Source of the DNA: Membranipora membranacea
Taxonomy: Eukaryota; Bryozoa; Gymnolaemata; Cheilostomatida; Membraniporidae
DNA: 64,000 nt
NCBI GenBank assembly: GCA_914767715.1
Contig: OU612068.1
Coordinates: 10,170,001 to 10,234,000 of the forward strand
Direction of reading: 5' to 3'
Shown: piece after piece, positions 1 through 13,253 of the stretch
How the letters are laid out: each line of letters starts with the position of its first letter
Position numbering within the stretch: the stretch's first letter is position 1
Translations under genes and position numbers: made by a program
The notes under the pieces: model-generated
Databases searched by the model: none
Told to the model about the DNA's origin: nothing
Seen by the model: only the letters and a program-made list of their open reading frames with translations

Positions 1-343
1 GTTTCTATTCGCTCTATTTCTATGGTCAGGATGCTATCATGCAATTTAGCTTGTTTGGCATGCGTTCATCATATCTAGATCATTTTCGAACTGGACAAAC
101 AAGACCGGACAAACATCGTTTATGTGCACACTCTTCACACATCAGAGCACCCCTCCACCAGCTCTGGTCCTTTTTTTTGGGCATTGGTAAAGCAGTTTGA
201 GGAGTATAAGCGTCAAGCTGCTGTATCAATGCCCAAACAAAATCCAGCTCGCTCTTTCAGCAATGAGCATAACATCCAGATTTTCAGCTTTATTCATAAC
301 ATCAAACATAGATTTCAGAATCAGATTTAAGTTTTATTTTTAG
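1..343. other. 5' flank or intron of the TRIM/NHL-like gene
   Basis: No convincing exon. The 68-codon frame at 124-330 has no recognisable domain and reads through a pyrimidine-rich stretch that leads into the acceptor before 344, so it is probably intron. Confidence 0.5.
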
Positions 344-2802
344 GAAACCAACACCATGTTACTGCTCCCATACCATCAATGGCTACTCATATGAGATATG
401 AACTAAATGCCAAATTAAAGGACATTGCTGATGAGATCACCAGGGGTTTAAATCTAGAGAAGAAGGCATGGGATGATTTACATGGAGTTGAATTTGAAGT
501 AGCTGAATTCATGACTAAAATTGAGGATGTAGTAGAAGAAAAGGTAAGAGGTCTTACACTATGCAAGGAAAAATGTGAATTGCAAGCAGAGATGATTGAA
601 CGCCTGCGAAGATGAGGAAATTTTATAGCAGCATTAAGTTAGTGGAGAATGTGCTCTAGTAAAGATTGTCTGCTGTCAGAAGGTCATATTCCCAATAGAT
701 TGTTCTCTATAGCAAATGAATGCTGAATGCTGGATACCAATTTTGCAGTCATTTTGAAGCGACCCACAATATCAAGTAACTGATGTACCCAGCCATTCCA
801 GTAACCAATATATTTTTAGTACTACTAATCAATTACCTTTTTAATTTCGCATTATATCCATCATTATCTCCTATTACATAATATGAAGTTTCAAGGATGG
901 ATGCGTATAACTGCCTGAGATATACCCCGATGAAAAATGCTCCCCTTGATTTTGTTTATTTGCTTGTTTGATGGCTCCCTACAGGTCACATAACTTGTAA
1001 TAACAATAAACATTATTTCAAGTAGCCGCCATCTTTACACATTGCCATTGAAGATACAGGCGGTACGAGAAGAAGGGGAGAAGCTGAAGATAGAACTGAG
1101 AGCCTACCAGAAAAAGTGCACTGAGAAAGTAGAAGCCTCAACTAAAAAACTTAGAGAGAAACGAGATGAATTAGAGTGTTTATGGAAGTCTGCAATCGAT
1201 GAAGTGAAGAACACAAGCGACCCGGAAATAATTGCAGATTATGCGGCAAAAGAATCTGAAATCAAGACAATTCAACTGAAGAATCATGACCCGATTGCTC
1301 GACTGTCAAAAATGCGGATGACCTGTGCTTCCACGCCAGCAGGTAAAATATGCTTCGATAATCGGTGATGATTACCTTGTGCAGTTTGTAACACCAAGGC
1401 TACAGCTCTGATAATTATTATGTCTATTATTACTGACTTTCAACGTGATATTTGGGGTATACGTGCCGTAATTCATACACATGAAAAGAGGGGCAGATTG
1501 TGATACTTGAAACCATTATTTGGCAGCACTAGTACAGATCTTTACATCTTTAACTGTGAAGGACTTGGCAAAGTCAATTATTCCCATCTATTTGTCCCAT
1601 AAGATGTCAAAGCACTTTGTTGCCTGCAAGACTGCTATATATAGTGTTAATATGGCCTGTAGGAGTTATCTCAAGCAGATAAATAACAGTGTGTTTCTTC
1701 CACAGTCTCTGCAAGACGCTCATGATACATCTTGAACAAAGGTATTTCGGCCATTGCATTACTTTTGTTCGCCTGTGACCAGTCTTAAATTTTTTTTCAG
1801 ATAATAAAATAGGAATATTTCTAATGGAATTAGATGAGCTAAGCCTAACATTCAGGAAAGCAATCGCAACTCATGAACCACGCTGTTATGCTGTCACCTG
1901 GTTTGGCGATGAGATTCTCATAGGTGTAAAGGGTGGTTTGCTAGCTTACAATATGAAAACCTTACAAGAGAAAACGATTGATCTAGGGTTGAATGTGAAT
2001 TCTGTCAAACCTGCTGGAAAGTTTTCTGTAGCCACTCTTTGCTTCAAATCGGAACAAGTTAGAGAAATTATAATATCTGATTTGCATCTGTTACCAAACT
2101 CAGGATCTATCAAATGCAAATTTAACCAAAACAGTGATGATCTTTTACATGTGGCAGTGTCTGATACACATATAGTAGTTGGTGATACAATGTTCAAGAG
2201 AGTTATTGTATTCAATCATGAGGGGAAACAAGTATTTTGTCTTGGAACGGGTCGACTCAAAAGGCCATGGGGAGTACTATTGTCAGGAAACCACCTGTTT
2301 GTAAGTGACTGTGATGATGGCTGCCTGTACAAGTATGAGCTAACAGCAGACTCTCAGCCGATGTGGGTGTGTAAGGACCTGCACTCACCTTCAGGGATTT
2401 GTGATGGCAAAGATGGCTACCTGTATGTTGCTTCCAACAGCCGCAACCAAGTCTACCTGGTATCTCAGGAAGGTGAGTATCGGCTAGATGAACTTGTCAC
2501 TTGTCAGTCATGATTACTGCCATATTACTAATGAAGAGGTTGTTCTTTTTCGCAAACAACAATCGCAACTTGGTTGAAAGAACTTTCTACTGCATTTTAC
2601 TTATATGTTAACCATATCTGTCTGTTGCCCAAACTTGATCACATTTATTATAGGTGTCCTTATCCAAGAGCTTAAAGTCCATGGACTGTCTGACAGGACT
2701 TACATACATGATATTAGTATCTCCGATGATGGGAAGACTCTAGCCTTAGCCTGCAGAGAGAAGGGAGTCAAGTTATTCACAATTGAGAGATGTGGCAACT
2801 GA
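344..2802 (+). CDS. TRIM/NHL-like protein, 3' part (5' end missing)
   Basis: Proposed exons 344-543, 1060-1342, 1801-2472 and 2654-2802, each with AG/GT borders and compatible phase, ending in a stop at 2800-2802. The first visible exon opens with a His-rich stretch (NQHHV) resembling the end of a B-box, then a charged helical region spans exons 1 and 2 (EEKLKIELRA-like, rich in K and E), as in TRIM coiled coils. The two last exons encode about 270 residues of propeller-like repeats with motifs such as RPWGVLLSGNHLFVSD, SGICDGKDGYLYVAS and IHDISISDDGKTLALA, typical of NHL or SMP-30-like blades. TRIM proteins with this layout are usually RING-type ubiquitin ligases; no RING is visible here, so an upstream exon outside the window or in bases 1-340 is expected. 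Orthology to one named TRIM is not claimed. Confidence 0.72.
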
Positions 2803-4009
2803 GCGTTTGTATCCTCTAGGCAAACGGCTCAGGCAAGCGTACTTTTTTTTTCTCAAGTCTATAGATTATTCAAATGTTCATGACGGGAATAACTGGGATT
2901 AGCTGTACCATTTTAGTTAAACAATTTGTTTTCAATCCTATCCTGGTCAGAGAAGCTTCATCAAGAGCTGCTAGCTCTGACCCTTTTTTGTGCCAATTAA
3001 AAGAACCTCTTTTACCATAATGGTTACTGAAAGTGGTTGTTGCTTATTAATAATATTCATGTTGATTGTTATGCTACACAGGGTGTCCTGTAATAAGTAT
3101 CTACAAAGATAAAGTACACTAGCATATTTGTGCAAGGTGACTTGTTAAATCTTATAAACTCTTGAATATGGTATTTCAACAAACTTTGATTTTTTGTAAT
3201 TAGCCGAGGATTGGGCATCTATGAATCTGTTGTTGTACATGGAAGGAAAGTAGGAATTTCCGTGAATAATAAAACATTTCCATGCAAGGCATGAGCCCGA
3301 ATACATTAATCAATCAAAATAATTTTGTCTTGTTATTGCAATTAGTCGGTAATCTACATGGTGATAAGTCAGAAATAAAATTTCGGTATTTTGGCTGGAA
3401 AAATGAAGCTTAAACTGATATTGCGTGGATCACAAGTGAATTTCTGTTTCATACTAAAAATTTCAATGAAATTTAGAGGACCCGTTTCATTTTGAGTCTC
3501 GCTTTTAGGAAAGACAATACAGTCATAAGTTAAATCTTCTTAAGACTTACATCTCTGTCATCGTGGGAGGACATGGTGTACAAATCAGCATTCTGATACA
3601 TAACACAACCACCGGTGATGAGGAAATGGCATATCAGAATGCCAAATTAGACCTAAGACCTATTTGTCAATTAATTGGGATGAAATAAGATTGATAAGAA
3701 GTGACTAAAATACAAAGGGCTTATCAAATACTTCGGAACTAGAGTTATTACTGCCCAATTCAGCACCCTGCACACGCCGACAGCAGAGCTGCCCTCCCTA
3801 GGGAACAGAACACAACCAATCAACTTCCACCAAGCATGAGTCTGAATTGAAATTATATCGAAATTGGTATGATTTTGAGTTCTGAAAATCTATGAGATAA
3901 TGCGAAGTGAATTCTTTTGACAAATTGAAAGTTTATGAATTGGGTAATCTGGATCAATTATCATTGTCTTTTCATCTAATAATTTGGTTAAATAACAATC
4001 ATCATCAAC
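2803..4009. other. Intergenic stretch, nothing recognised
   Basis: AT-rich DNA between the TRIM/NHL-like gene and a LINE relic. No coding or RNA feature was recognised. Confidence 0.5.
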
Positions 4010-5150
4010 AAAATTGCCATTTTACTGCAATGTTGTCATTAAGAAAGTATAAAGCATAGTGCTGGTCTAATGTAACACCTAAGAATCTGCAATGATCTAC
4101 TATTTTAAATTCAGTAACTCAAAGTTATCATGAGAAATCTTCTTTTGTGGGTTTCTATCATTAGCTTGCTGGGTTTTATCAGAATTAATAATAAGTTTAT
4201 TATCCAAGCACCATTCATGGACTTTCAATAGTTCATTTTGGTTAACGAAAGAGTATCACAGATAAGGTTTGCATCATCAGCAAACAAACTATAGTGAAAA
4301 TTTGGAGAAATCTGTAGCTAGATCATAAATGTAAATTAAAAATAGCAACAGGACTAAAACTTGACAATGGGGTACCCCCAGGGTAAGTAATTGCATGCTA
4401 GATACTGATGAACTAGGCTCTACCAACTGTTTTCAGTTGGATAAATAGGACTGTGACAAGCTTATGGCACCATCGCTGAATTTATAAAAACGTAATTTAC
4501 GCTAAACAATTATATGATGAATAATCTCTGAAATCTCAAAAGTCTAAGAAAATAGCCTGTGCTGCATTACTTTCATCCAATCTTTTATAAATAAGTCCTA
4601 AAAAATTGTCAATAGCAAGACTTGTGTTCTTTGATGGATCTAATCTTTGATAGTTAGTAATTAATAGATCATGTAAATCAGGTGTTCCCAAATTTGTTGA
4701 CATAGAACTTCTTCGATAATTTTTGAAGTTATACTTGACATTGAAATTGGATGGTAAGTAATTAGGCATATAAGTTCGGCTGTCTTTTTTCAATAAGTGG
4801 CTTGTCACTGGCAGTATCGGATCTATCAGGATTAGCAAATGATCTAACGGTTTGATTTATAAATTCAACCAGCACAGATAACAAAGAAAGACAGTTTTCT
4901 TTAATGGTACTTGCGCTGATTGAATCACACTCTTTTGCCTTCTTTATCTCGATCTTGTTAATTACAGTTAAAATTTCTGATGGACCAATATCGTTATATG
5001 TAAAAGTACAATTTGCTGGGGCACTCGCAAAAGAACTTTCATTGTCACTTGAAGTCTCTGGTAGACTGTTGGCTGCTGAAGAGTGTACACCAGCTGAAAT
5101 AGCCCAGAGCGTAATTTCGCCTCATATTGATGCACTCTTCTGTTGACACA
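4010..5150 (-). mobile_element. Degraded LINE reverse-transcriptase relic
   Basis: Read on the minus strand, several frames hold the blocks of a non-LTR reverse transcriptase in the right order. Near 5000-4900 there is an N-terminal block (EIKKAKECDSISASTIKE). Near 4650-4536 comes the segment leading to palm motif A, ending AAQAIFLDF. Near 4380-4330 there is a motif B-like GVP followed by LLFLIYI. At about 4285-4260 the catalytic block reads LFADDANL. Near 4105-4060 there is the thumb-proximal FLGVTLDQHYAL. The blocks are separated by stops and frame changes, so it is dead. No endonuclease part, 3' tail or target duplication was found, so the ends are approximate. The clade was not determined; the Jockey/CR1 group is plausible. 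Confidence 0.8.
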
Positions 5151-5548
5151 TGTTGACAGAGTTTATGAGCAAATGTTGGTTAACAAAATGTTGGTTAAAA
5201 TCTCAAAGTTTCGTCACTCAAGGTTAGGGAAAATATTGGCTCCGGCTATGTAAACTACAGTGCAATCAATCAACTCTTCACATTTGGTTGCAATTTCGCA
5301 ATTATGTGGATATTGATCCCGATGAAAGCAAGTCAAAAGTATTATGTAAAGACTCCGGAATATAACAACTTAACCTGTCTTCATTACTGCTCTGACATTT
5401 GTGTTTGACTAGCTGTAAGGATAATATTTCAGGCAATTTCCTTTGATTTTTTGCACCTTGCAGAGTGGTAAGGCAGTTGGAACACAGCGGGTTGGTTATA
5501 ATATTATTCGCATCATGCACTTTCTGTCTCGGAGTTGACCTCTCACCA

Positions 5549-5621
5549 GCCGAAATAGCTCAGTTGGGAGAGCGTTAGACTGAAGATCTAAAGGTCCCTG
5601 GTTCGATCCCGGGTTTCGGCA
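5549..5621 (+). tRNA. tRNA-Phe (anticodon GAA)
   Basis: Full cloverleaf sequence. The acceptor GCCGAAA pairs with TTTCGGC and is followed by discriminator A at 5621. The A box lies in TAGCTCAGTTGGGAGAGC. The anticodon loop CTGAAGA is closed by a TTAGA/TCTAA stem and gives GAA, hence phenylalanine. The B box GGTTCGATCCC is perfect. There is no intron. A short T run at 5649-5652 could end Pol III transcription. Confidence 0.97.
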
Positions 5622-6549
5622 AGTACACCGATCCTGGTGGCTGGTATATTTTGTACAAAAACCAATGAATATATCAGGGAAAGACCTACTATACCATACT
5701 GTACACAGAAAATTGGTTAGAATTATTGATAATTTCAGTTGAGTCAGTCATCTCAAAACCATCCTTTTTTATTGGCAAAATAATCTCATCCGACTCACTT
5801 TTAGTAACAATCATTTTGATGAATATCAATTTTTCATTTATGTTGCTTTGACAAAGACTCAAATTCCTGTGTAAAATTTTCGCTTAATTTGATTTGAAGC
5901 AAAGGTTATAAATTTGTGATTTTTGAAAGATTATTTGGTATGCTCCTATGCTACTAAATGAAAATAGGATGTCATCCAAAGCTTTTTAAAATTAAGTTTT
6001 GAAGTTGTGGTTGTAATTTTAGTGCTACTAGCTTTTATGATAGCTTGTGGTGCTCAAAGAGGATTGGCCCAAAGTTATGTTAATCATCTGGCTGTGTCCA
6101 ATCAAGGAGTTAAAGACTCCTTGGTCCAATACACTTGGATATAAAATGTTCACAAAAATATAGTCTTAAAATAGTCAGCTGCCGCTATAGACAATCGGTC
6201 GTCACGGGCAAAAAAGGGCTATCTGCGGATAATAAAATTCACGGTAAAAAACGTTTTTCAAATTTAACATTAAAATTGCGTTAATATGCAAAAAATTGAG
6301 ACAATTCATTTGGCGTTAATTAATTAATGATCAAACAAGCGGTTCAAAAGATATCACAAACAATTCAGATTTGGCTATTTCCATGGGCAAAATTAGTCTA
6401 ATGAAGATATTTGCCTGTATATCTCATCCCTCGGATACAAAAGATATCTGAAAGGATTGAAAGGTATGCCATTTCAAATTTCAGATCTTAAAATAAGTAT
6501 AAGCGGAGGTATGAATAAGATGTTATGGATATTGCTCATAGGCGTATTT
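5622..6549. other. Intergenic stretch, nothing recognised
   Basis: AT-rich DNA after the tRNA with no supported gene or repeat. Confidence 0.5.
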
Positions 6550-6705
6550 AATCTGTCTGGTCAACTCTCTAACAATAAAAGCCCCGCGCAGCGGAAAAAA
6601 TTTTTTCAGGAGACCAGCATCTGTTAGAGACTCTAACAAATTTGTTAGAGTCTCTAACAAATTGTTAGAGTAGAGAATATTAACATAACCAGACAAACTC
6701 CATTG
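6550..6705. repeat. Nested palindrome built on TTAGAG/CTCTAA
   Basis: The core at 6623-6658 is a perfect 36-bp palindrome (half-site GTTAGAGACTCTAACAAA). It is followed by one more partial unit. Outer arms TCTGTCTGGT (left) and ACCAGACAAA (right) also pair, giving a larger snap-back of about 150 bp. No target duplication was resolved. Confidence 0.75.
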
Positions 6706-7523
6706 GTAAGTAAGTGACTTGTTGACCTCCAGGTTAAAGATTGGAAAATCAACATCATTCACCAGAATAAATATGATGTATGTATACCAGCAGGTGCCCA
6801 TGATGACTGCAGTGGGTCTGACTCTGAGGCTGTGTTGTGACCATGATTGATAGCTATGACTATGATGGCCAAGTGGTGGTTCTGTGGGGTTCTGTTGACA
6901 GTCTCAATCAATCAACACAACAATAAAATCAATGAATCAACAACAAGCAATCAACCACCAACCATCATCATCAATAATGAAATGATGATCATGATGATGA
7001 TGATGAAAAAAAAACAAAAACAGACAGGTGTGCTTGCTTTGCTTTGTTGCTAAATATGCACATTGATGAGAGGATTGGAGGGATAAAAGTCAAGGGACTT
7101 TCTGGGTAACAATATATACAGAGCAATACTCCAGAGATTTTGGTAGCATTAGGGTAGCATGAGGAAGTTTTTAGGGAGAAAAGATTTGCTCTATCTGTAT
7201 TTTCCTGTAACTTCGTTGCATCCCAAAGTGTTAATTAAGATGACCTAGGAATGTCACTAGACAACAAAAAAACTACTGATTTCATATCAAAATTTTACTT
7301 TTATGTCCAGTGACAAAGAGAGGACAACTAATAATAATAACAGAAAAAGAAGACAATTCCTTATTACTTGATTCGAGGGTGGAACATTTTTCCCAACACT
7401 CTAACCATCCTTGCCTCTAACATTCGAGAGTTCGAGATAGTTAAATACGCCTATGATATTGCTAAACCTTGTTTGCCTTGTATACCTTGTACTTGCTATC
7501 CTGGAGAGGTAGAATTAGACTTA
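6706..7523. other. Intergenic stretch with a TGA microsatellite
   Basis: Holds an ATC/TGA-type microsatellite around 6960-7010. The open frame at 7368-7640 has no recognised domain and contains a hairpin repeat, so I do not call it a gene. Confidence 0.5.
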
Positions 7524-7562
7524 AGACAATGCGTTTCTAGTTGTCATAGAAACGCATTGTCT
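7524..7562. repeat. Small hairpin, 16-bp arms
   Basis: AGACAATGCGTTTCTA at 7524-7539 is exactly inverted at 7547-7562, around a 7-base loop. No target duplication is visible. It is one of many snap-back inserts in the window. Confidence 0.8.
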
Positions 7563-7893
7563 AAAGTGCCCAAATTGGATAATGAGTGTTATAAAATCAT
7601 TCTTTTTTTCACAGATGTTATGTTTTTAGTATTTGGATGATTGAGCTAGAATGTCTTGTGGTCTGTTTTTCTGATATTTGAAAATATCAACTTAGTATTA
7701 AGAATCCAACACAGCTAAAACCTCATCGGTAAGCAGTTTCTTGTCATTTTCATGTATCAATAATCATGACACATCATAATCTTTAGGAAGGCAGATATAA
7801 AAAAATTTGAGTGCATTGAAAGTTGAGTAAAACTCCAGTTATGTTGTGATTGTTAGCATTTGTACCTAGAATGACTTATTATTTCCAATAGAA

Positions 7894-10800
7894 ATGGAGT
7901 CTGCGGAGCACGAGTTAAAAGAGAAGAAGCCTCTATTGGAAAGCACTGAATCTAAAGATGTGACAACCAAGAACAGAGTGTGGCCCTATCTTGTCCTGGC
8001 TAGCTCTTTTGCAAGCTTAGCTCTTGCTGGAGGTTTTAATCTTGGCATAGCAGGTTCCTTCACAGTCTCTCAAAGCCAGCGATTCAATCTCACTCTCGAC
8101 CAAGCTAGCCTTCCTACCTCTGTCCATGCTGTGTTGTATCAGCTCACAAGTAAGTTCATTTAGTGATTTATCGTAAAAGTCCTGTCAGAAATCATGATAT
8201 ATTTAAAGTAAAGACATCAAAATTTTTCAAAAGAAATTCTCATCATAACAAGCTGTTACTCATAGTTTCGCTAACTATTATGTACACACGAACGGGATAT
8301 CCGAGTGAGCTCACTGGGCAATATTATCAATGACGTCATAGCGAGTTTATTAGTGAAATGATGAAAGTAGAAACTCAAGGCAATATTATTAATAAAAATG
8401 GTGTTTCAGTCGACTTAGTCGGTCGATCCTCTCTTTTCATTGGCTGATGGGATTATAGCAGTAACGGCAAATAGTGTATTGACTATTATTGTTTGTGATT
8501 GGTTAATAATGAGTCTGGGATATATAATCAGTCGACCATGACGTTGGCTGCATCTGCACGTGTAGCACATGTTACGATGTTAGCATCGAGCACAGGTTGT
8601 TCCTAAGATGCAAAACGTCGGCCCATGTAGCATGGCCTTTATTTGCCATTTTACTATTGCAAAAAACTCGCAATGGTTATCATCAAAATATTGCGCATTG
8701 TCATAGTTATCATAAGTTTTATCCTCTGGTTTTCTGGGGATAGGAATATTTATTCATCCTGATTAAGACTGATTAAAGTAGCAGAGAACCACAAAAGTTA
8801 TATTTTGATATTTGTTGCGTAATGATGCACTCCTTCTAAATTTGCATGTTATAAAAAAATATTACATTGGAAAATTTTAATTATTTTAATTACAAACTCC
8901 CTTCGACCATTTTGTTTCAGTAAAAGGCATACCCAATATGACTGGCCAAGTTTTAATACTCTCAAAATAAATATTTATTGCTGGAAAAAGTTGATGTAGA
9001 AAAGTATTAGTCTCTGGAATTAAAGCAGTTATCTTTTGTTTTCTTTTACTCTAAATAAATAAACAGTCATGTCAACTGAAAAATCTGCTACAAAAGCAAT
9101 ATTTTTGCTTTCAATAAAAAAAAAACTACGCTTTTCTATGAGATTATAAACAAAACATAGCTTCCAATTTATTTAAGTTTTTGCAGCTATTGGGGTTTAG
9201 GGGCTGCTGACAGCCCTGTGGTGCTGAGCCAGAGCTAATACCTTGGATTTTTATTGTTGAGTATGTTGCCTATCTGGCAAGGCAAATTACAAGTGGATTC
9301 ATATCTAGTGGTGCCAGGGTTGTATGCTACTTTAAGTTATCAAGATTATCATTCTAATGTTGTTCATTATTACAATAGTCCGTCAACTGTAATTTTAGAT
9401 CCATTATGCACAATGCTAACAAGAAAAGTCAGTTTGAGGATGACCCAGTTCATTGGCTGCATTGTATCTCTCATCGGCATCGGGTTATGTGGTTTCGCCA
9501 CCGAAAATTGGCATGTGATTATCCTCTTTGGAATAGTGGCAGGTGAGATTGAAGCTCTATTACCTGACTGAAAATCTATCATTTCTACACAGTTTATAAT
9601 CACGTAAATGTATGGACATTAATTCTTAAAACAACTCAATTCGATTTTGACACACAAACAATGTTTATGATATTTGCAGGTATTGGCTTGTCCTTTACCA
9701 GAACATCTCTTATTGGAGCTCTTGCTTACCACTTTGAGGGTCAAGAACTGGACTTTGCTACAGCGGTAACTTTTGCTGGATTTAGTGCTGGATGGGTAGT
9801 GGTGACACCTCTGTCAAGCTACCTTTTTGAGGAATACGGCTTCAACAGGACAATGTTCATTCTGTCACCTCTGATGCTTGTCCATTTATCTGGAGTGGCA
9901 GTTTACAGCCAAGATGGCAAAAATGTTTCAAAGGAAAACCTACCTGAAAGTCAGTCACTTAAAGAAAGTATGAGGGAAATATTCAGCTCAGCAACAGTGA
10001 GTATGGAAACTAGTGATGTATTTTGCAAACATTTAGGACTCGAGTCAAAGGCAGAAGGCCTGTAGCCAGTCAGGTCAAGACTTCCTGAACTAACCTAAAT
10101 CATTTTCATTAACCCCTTGCTCTTTGCCTCATACTCTTGTATACCAAAAGTAGGATTCTATATTGTTAAAAGAATCAATCATATCTAACTGATTAAAGTC
10201 CTGAGGCAAGGTATGTTTGAAGTAACAACTAGGGCTAGAATGGGTTCCAAAAATCAGGGTTGTAGAAGCTTCTAGAATTTGATTGCTGAAAATCACAATT
10301 TTATAATTGATCAATTTAATAAGTGGGTTCTGCCCTATTTGCTCACAAGAAGATTAAAACTTTTTGATGGTTTTTATTTCTCTATTAAGGTGTGGGCATT
10401 CCTCTTTTCAACATTCCTACGAAGAGCTGGAGATACAGGATATTTCACAATAGATCAGGATTACGCCATGCATGTCCTTGGCCTCAGCTTAACAGAAACA
10501 GGAGAAGCTGGCGCCATATATGGAGCACTCTCAGTTGTTGGCACAGTTCTAGTTGTCATTTCACATGCATGCAAAACTCAATACAACATACTGGTGTGCG
10601 ACTCTATATTTGCTATTCTAACTGGTTGTTTAATGATGTTAGTTTCAGCAGCCAACAGCCAGGTAATAATCAGAATAGGTCACCAAAGTCAAGATCACAA
10701 AATATGATCTCAATATATATATTAGTATCTCGGTATATATGTGTATCGTGTTGACCTTCTCTTGTACGAAATACAATATATCCACATTTTATTGCTATTC

Positions 10801-11848
10801 AACTATGTTCGATCTTGTTTCTATTCTAGACAAGTTTCTACATCGTTATGGGGTTATTTGGATTCATCCACGGAGTTCACACTGGTAATGTCATCAATGT
10901 TGGTCGGCAGCTAGCAGGAGCCTCCAACTTGGCACTTATTGCATCATTTTCAGTATTCTTTGCTGGTCTTGGTGGTTTGACATTGCCACCAGTTGCAAGT
11001 AAGTTTGTATGAATCTTCTGTGTATCATCAAACTTATACAAGCCATTTTTTCAGCTGTAATTAATTTTGTAAAGGTCCAGTCCATTCCAGAAGTTTAATG
11101 GCCAAGGGTACGGTTTTGCAAACTTAGAGGTCCAGACCTAACTTCTTGTGCCAGAATTCCTTCTCGATTTGATTTACCTTGAGGACCAGGAAGAGCGCAG
11201 ATCCACATGCAATGAAATATCCCCTCTGGGTCTTCGAAATAAAGAGTGGCTGGGTAAGCCCTGTGGGCAAAGGTTTACTTCCTATCGATGAACTGAACAC
11301 CTGTTTTATGAGGGATAACTCACTCTGAAATTACGATTCCATGAGTGTATTCAATAATTATGTATCATAAAGCATTCTAAACTCTTTCATGATACGTCAG
11401 ATGATTGACCAAATGGTTGTTCACTACAACTGCTGCTTTTAACACCTGAATTAGCAATATTTTTTTTTCAAATTTTCATGATATTTTGATGATGACATGA
11501 TGTGAGAGCACATTTCATGGTCAGGAAGCCAAATTAAAACCGTTCTTAATCATTTTTTAATTGGCAATACATGGCCCTTTTTGTCTCAAGCCTTCAGTAA
11601 AACTATAAAAAATAGTGATAATTGTCATGCTGATACTTTGAGCACAAGCTTTGTCACTCTGCCACGATTATAATGGATTACTTGCATAATTTATAATGGA
11701 TTTGTTTCTCTCCTTTTCAGGTTACTTGCAAATCAACTTGGGATACAAATATGGTATTTATGTCTGTGGAAGCGCGTTGATTGTTGGCGGAATCCTGAAC
11801 AGTATTGTTGCTGCTTACAAGGTGAACAAACAGCGCGATCAAAAATGA
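7894..11848 (+). CDS. MFS transporter, monocarboxylate-transporter-like
   Basis: Six exons in phase: 7894-8149, 9399-9542, 9680-9996, 10390-10662, 10830-10998, 11721-11848, giving 428 residues, a normal MFS length. The protein has a hydrophilic N-terminus, a first helix with AGGFNLGIAGSF, then further helices in pairs. The block ending PLSSYLFEEYGFNRTMFIL resembles the SLC16 (MCT) pattern around helices 5-6, and a hydrophilic loop (YSQDGKNVSKENLPES) separates the two halves. The C-terminus is short and basic (KVNKQRDQK). The N-terminus contains EKKPLL, an acidic dileucine sorting signal of the kind found in lysosomal or endosomal membrane proteins. The aromatic first-helix signature usual for SLC16 is not seen, so the substrate is unknown. 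A plant-like or SLC16-like sub-branch of MFS is possible. Confidence 0.82.
8150..9398. other. Intron 1 of the MFS gene
   Basis: Opens GTAAGT and closes TTTTAG. It holds CG-containing sequence around 8280-8620 with a TATATAA-like run near 8520, but no coding exon was recognised. The protein reads straight from helix 1 into helix 2 across this intron, so no exon is missing. Confidence 0.6.
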
Positions 11849-11940
11849 GCAAAGAGATGACAAAGATTGTCAATAAGACAAAGTGCCCGTGGAAAATATG
11901 AGATATCAGCTTATCTGCCCACACTGGTCGCTTGCACAAT

Positions 11941-11946
11941 AATAAA
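11941..11946 (+). terminator. Poly(A) signal of the MFS gene
   Basis: AATAAA lies 93 bases after the stop codon of the transporter gene. Confidence 0.7.
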
Positions 11947-13203
11947 CGCACCCTCAACTATTTTAAAATCTGCTTTGATTGCAGTAGCATACAGTGCATA
12001 ACAATTTTCCTACCAATATCTTTTTAACATAATATAATTTAATGTGACATTAATATTATTGACATTCAATAATTAATAACATTCAATATGACAGATTATT
12101 TGCCACACAATTTCTCGGTTAATGATTATAATAATGTAAACTAAAATCTTTTCTTTGGAGAATTGTGATTGCTGCACTAACCCTCATTGTGATCAGTTGA
12201 GCGTTCATCCGGAAATTGTATAGATCACAGATGTTGCAGGTCCAAGGGAAACCATCTGATGATCAATATGTGTTCTCAATGATAAACACTCGTCAAACTA
12301 GACCACAAGAAACTTGGCACTTTTTTACTTGTTCAATCGATCGATTGATTGATTCAAAATTTCAATACAGTTTGGAAACATTGCTGGTATACTAAAGTGA
12401 GTTTTAAAAGTTATTTTTTTACTCTTAGCCAATGGCACACTCATTCTATGTTCCCCAACCTTGAACAGTGCAGAGCATATCAAAGCACACCAGAAATTAA
12501 GGTCATCTAACCTACACGGTCATATGAAATAGTTGGATCCTCATACAGGAGCAGAGTGTACCTGAGCATTGTCAGTACCAAAAATGGGCACTTGAGATAT
12601 GTAGTTATATTCAGCCAGCCGCAGAAGTCAGAGGGTACAGATAGATATGAAAACAAATGCACCCAGTAACCTCCATGGTATTTAGTAATCACAAGCATAA
12701 ACAACGAGCAGAGAGGCGCAGAAGTGATCCATCAAAGATGTAACAAAGACAACCGGAGCATGCTAATCCGGTCAGAAATAAGAATTCCAGTGACGCAGTA
12801 ATTTGGTTTTCCAATACGTCATAGCACCGAGTACCAAGTAATCTTCAGGGTGACACGGAAGTAATTAATCATGGAGTAACAACAACAAAGTCAGCCCAAA
12901 AATAGAAGAATAAATTCCAGAGGGTAGACTGACGAACAGCAGCAATATACCACGTGACGTGACCACAGAACGGTTTCATATAACAAAGCCACAAGAGACA
13001 CTAATCCGCTGACAGCTAAGCAGACGTCAACAAGCAGAGTCAGCACAATAAACGGCACCTATATGAAGGCCGAAATTTTGAACAGTAAATCAGTACAGTT
13101 TAATTCTTTGAGCAGCACAGTCAACTTTTTACATAGCTAGTAAAATATATTATAATTTGATTTAATAAATACTAGTTTTAAATCAGAGATCTTTGTTAGA
13201 ACG
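11947..13203. other. Intergenic stretch, no gene seen
   Basis: No coding region recognised. A segment from about 12780 to 13110 is rich in CA and GA words, unlike its surroundings, and may be an old repeat; no termini were found. Confidence 0.45.
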
Positions 13204-13253
13204 CTAAGACTAAAGTGGAGTCTAAGGACTAAGACTAAAGTGGAGTCTAAGGA
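13204..13253. repeat. Two exact tandem copies of a 25-bp unit
   Basis: CTAAGACTAAAGTGGAGTCT plus five more bases occurs at 13204-13228 and again at 13229-13253. Confidence 0.95.

Noticed and set aside
544-615. Extension of the first TRIM exon to its open-frame stop
   Set aside because: A strong donor (AAG/GTAAGA) at 543/544 and in-phase continuation at 1060 show that 544-615 is intron.
5090-5113. Sequence resembling the 5' half of the tRNA-Phe gene (CTGAAATAGCCCAGAGCG)
   Set aside because: Only about 24 bases, with a gap in the D loop and no T arm; chance or a tiny fragment, not a gene.
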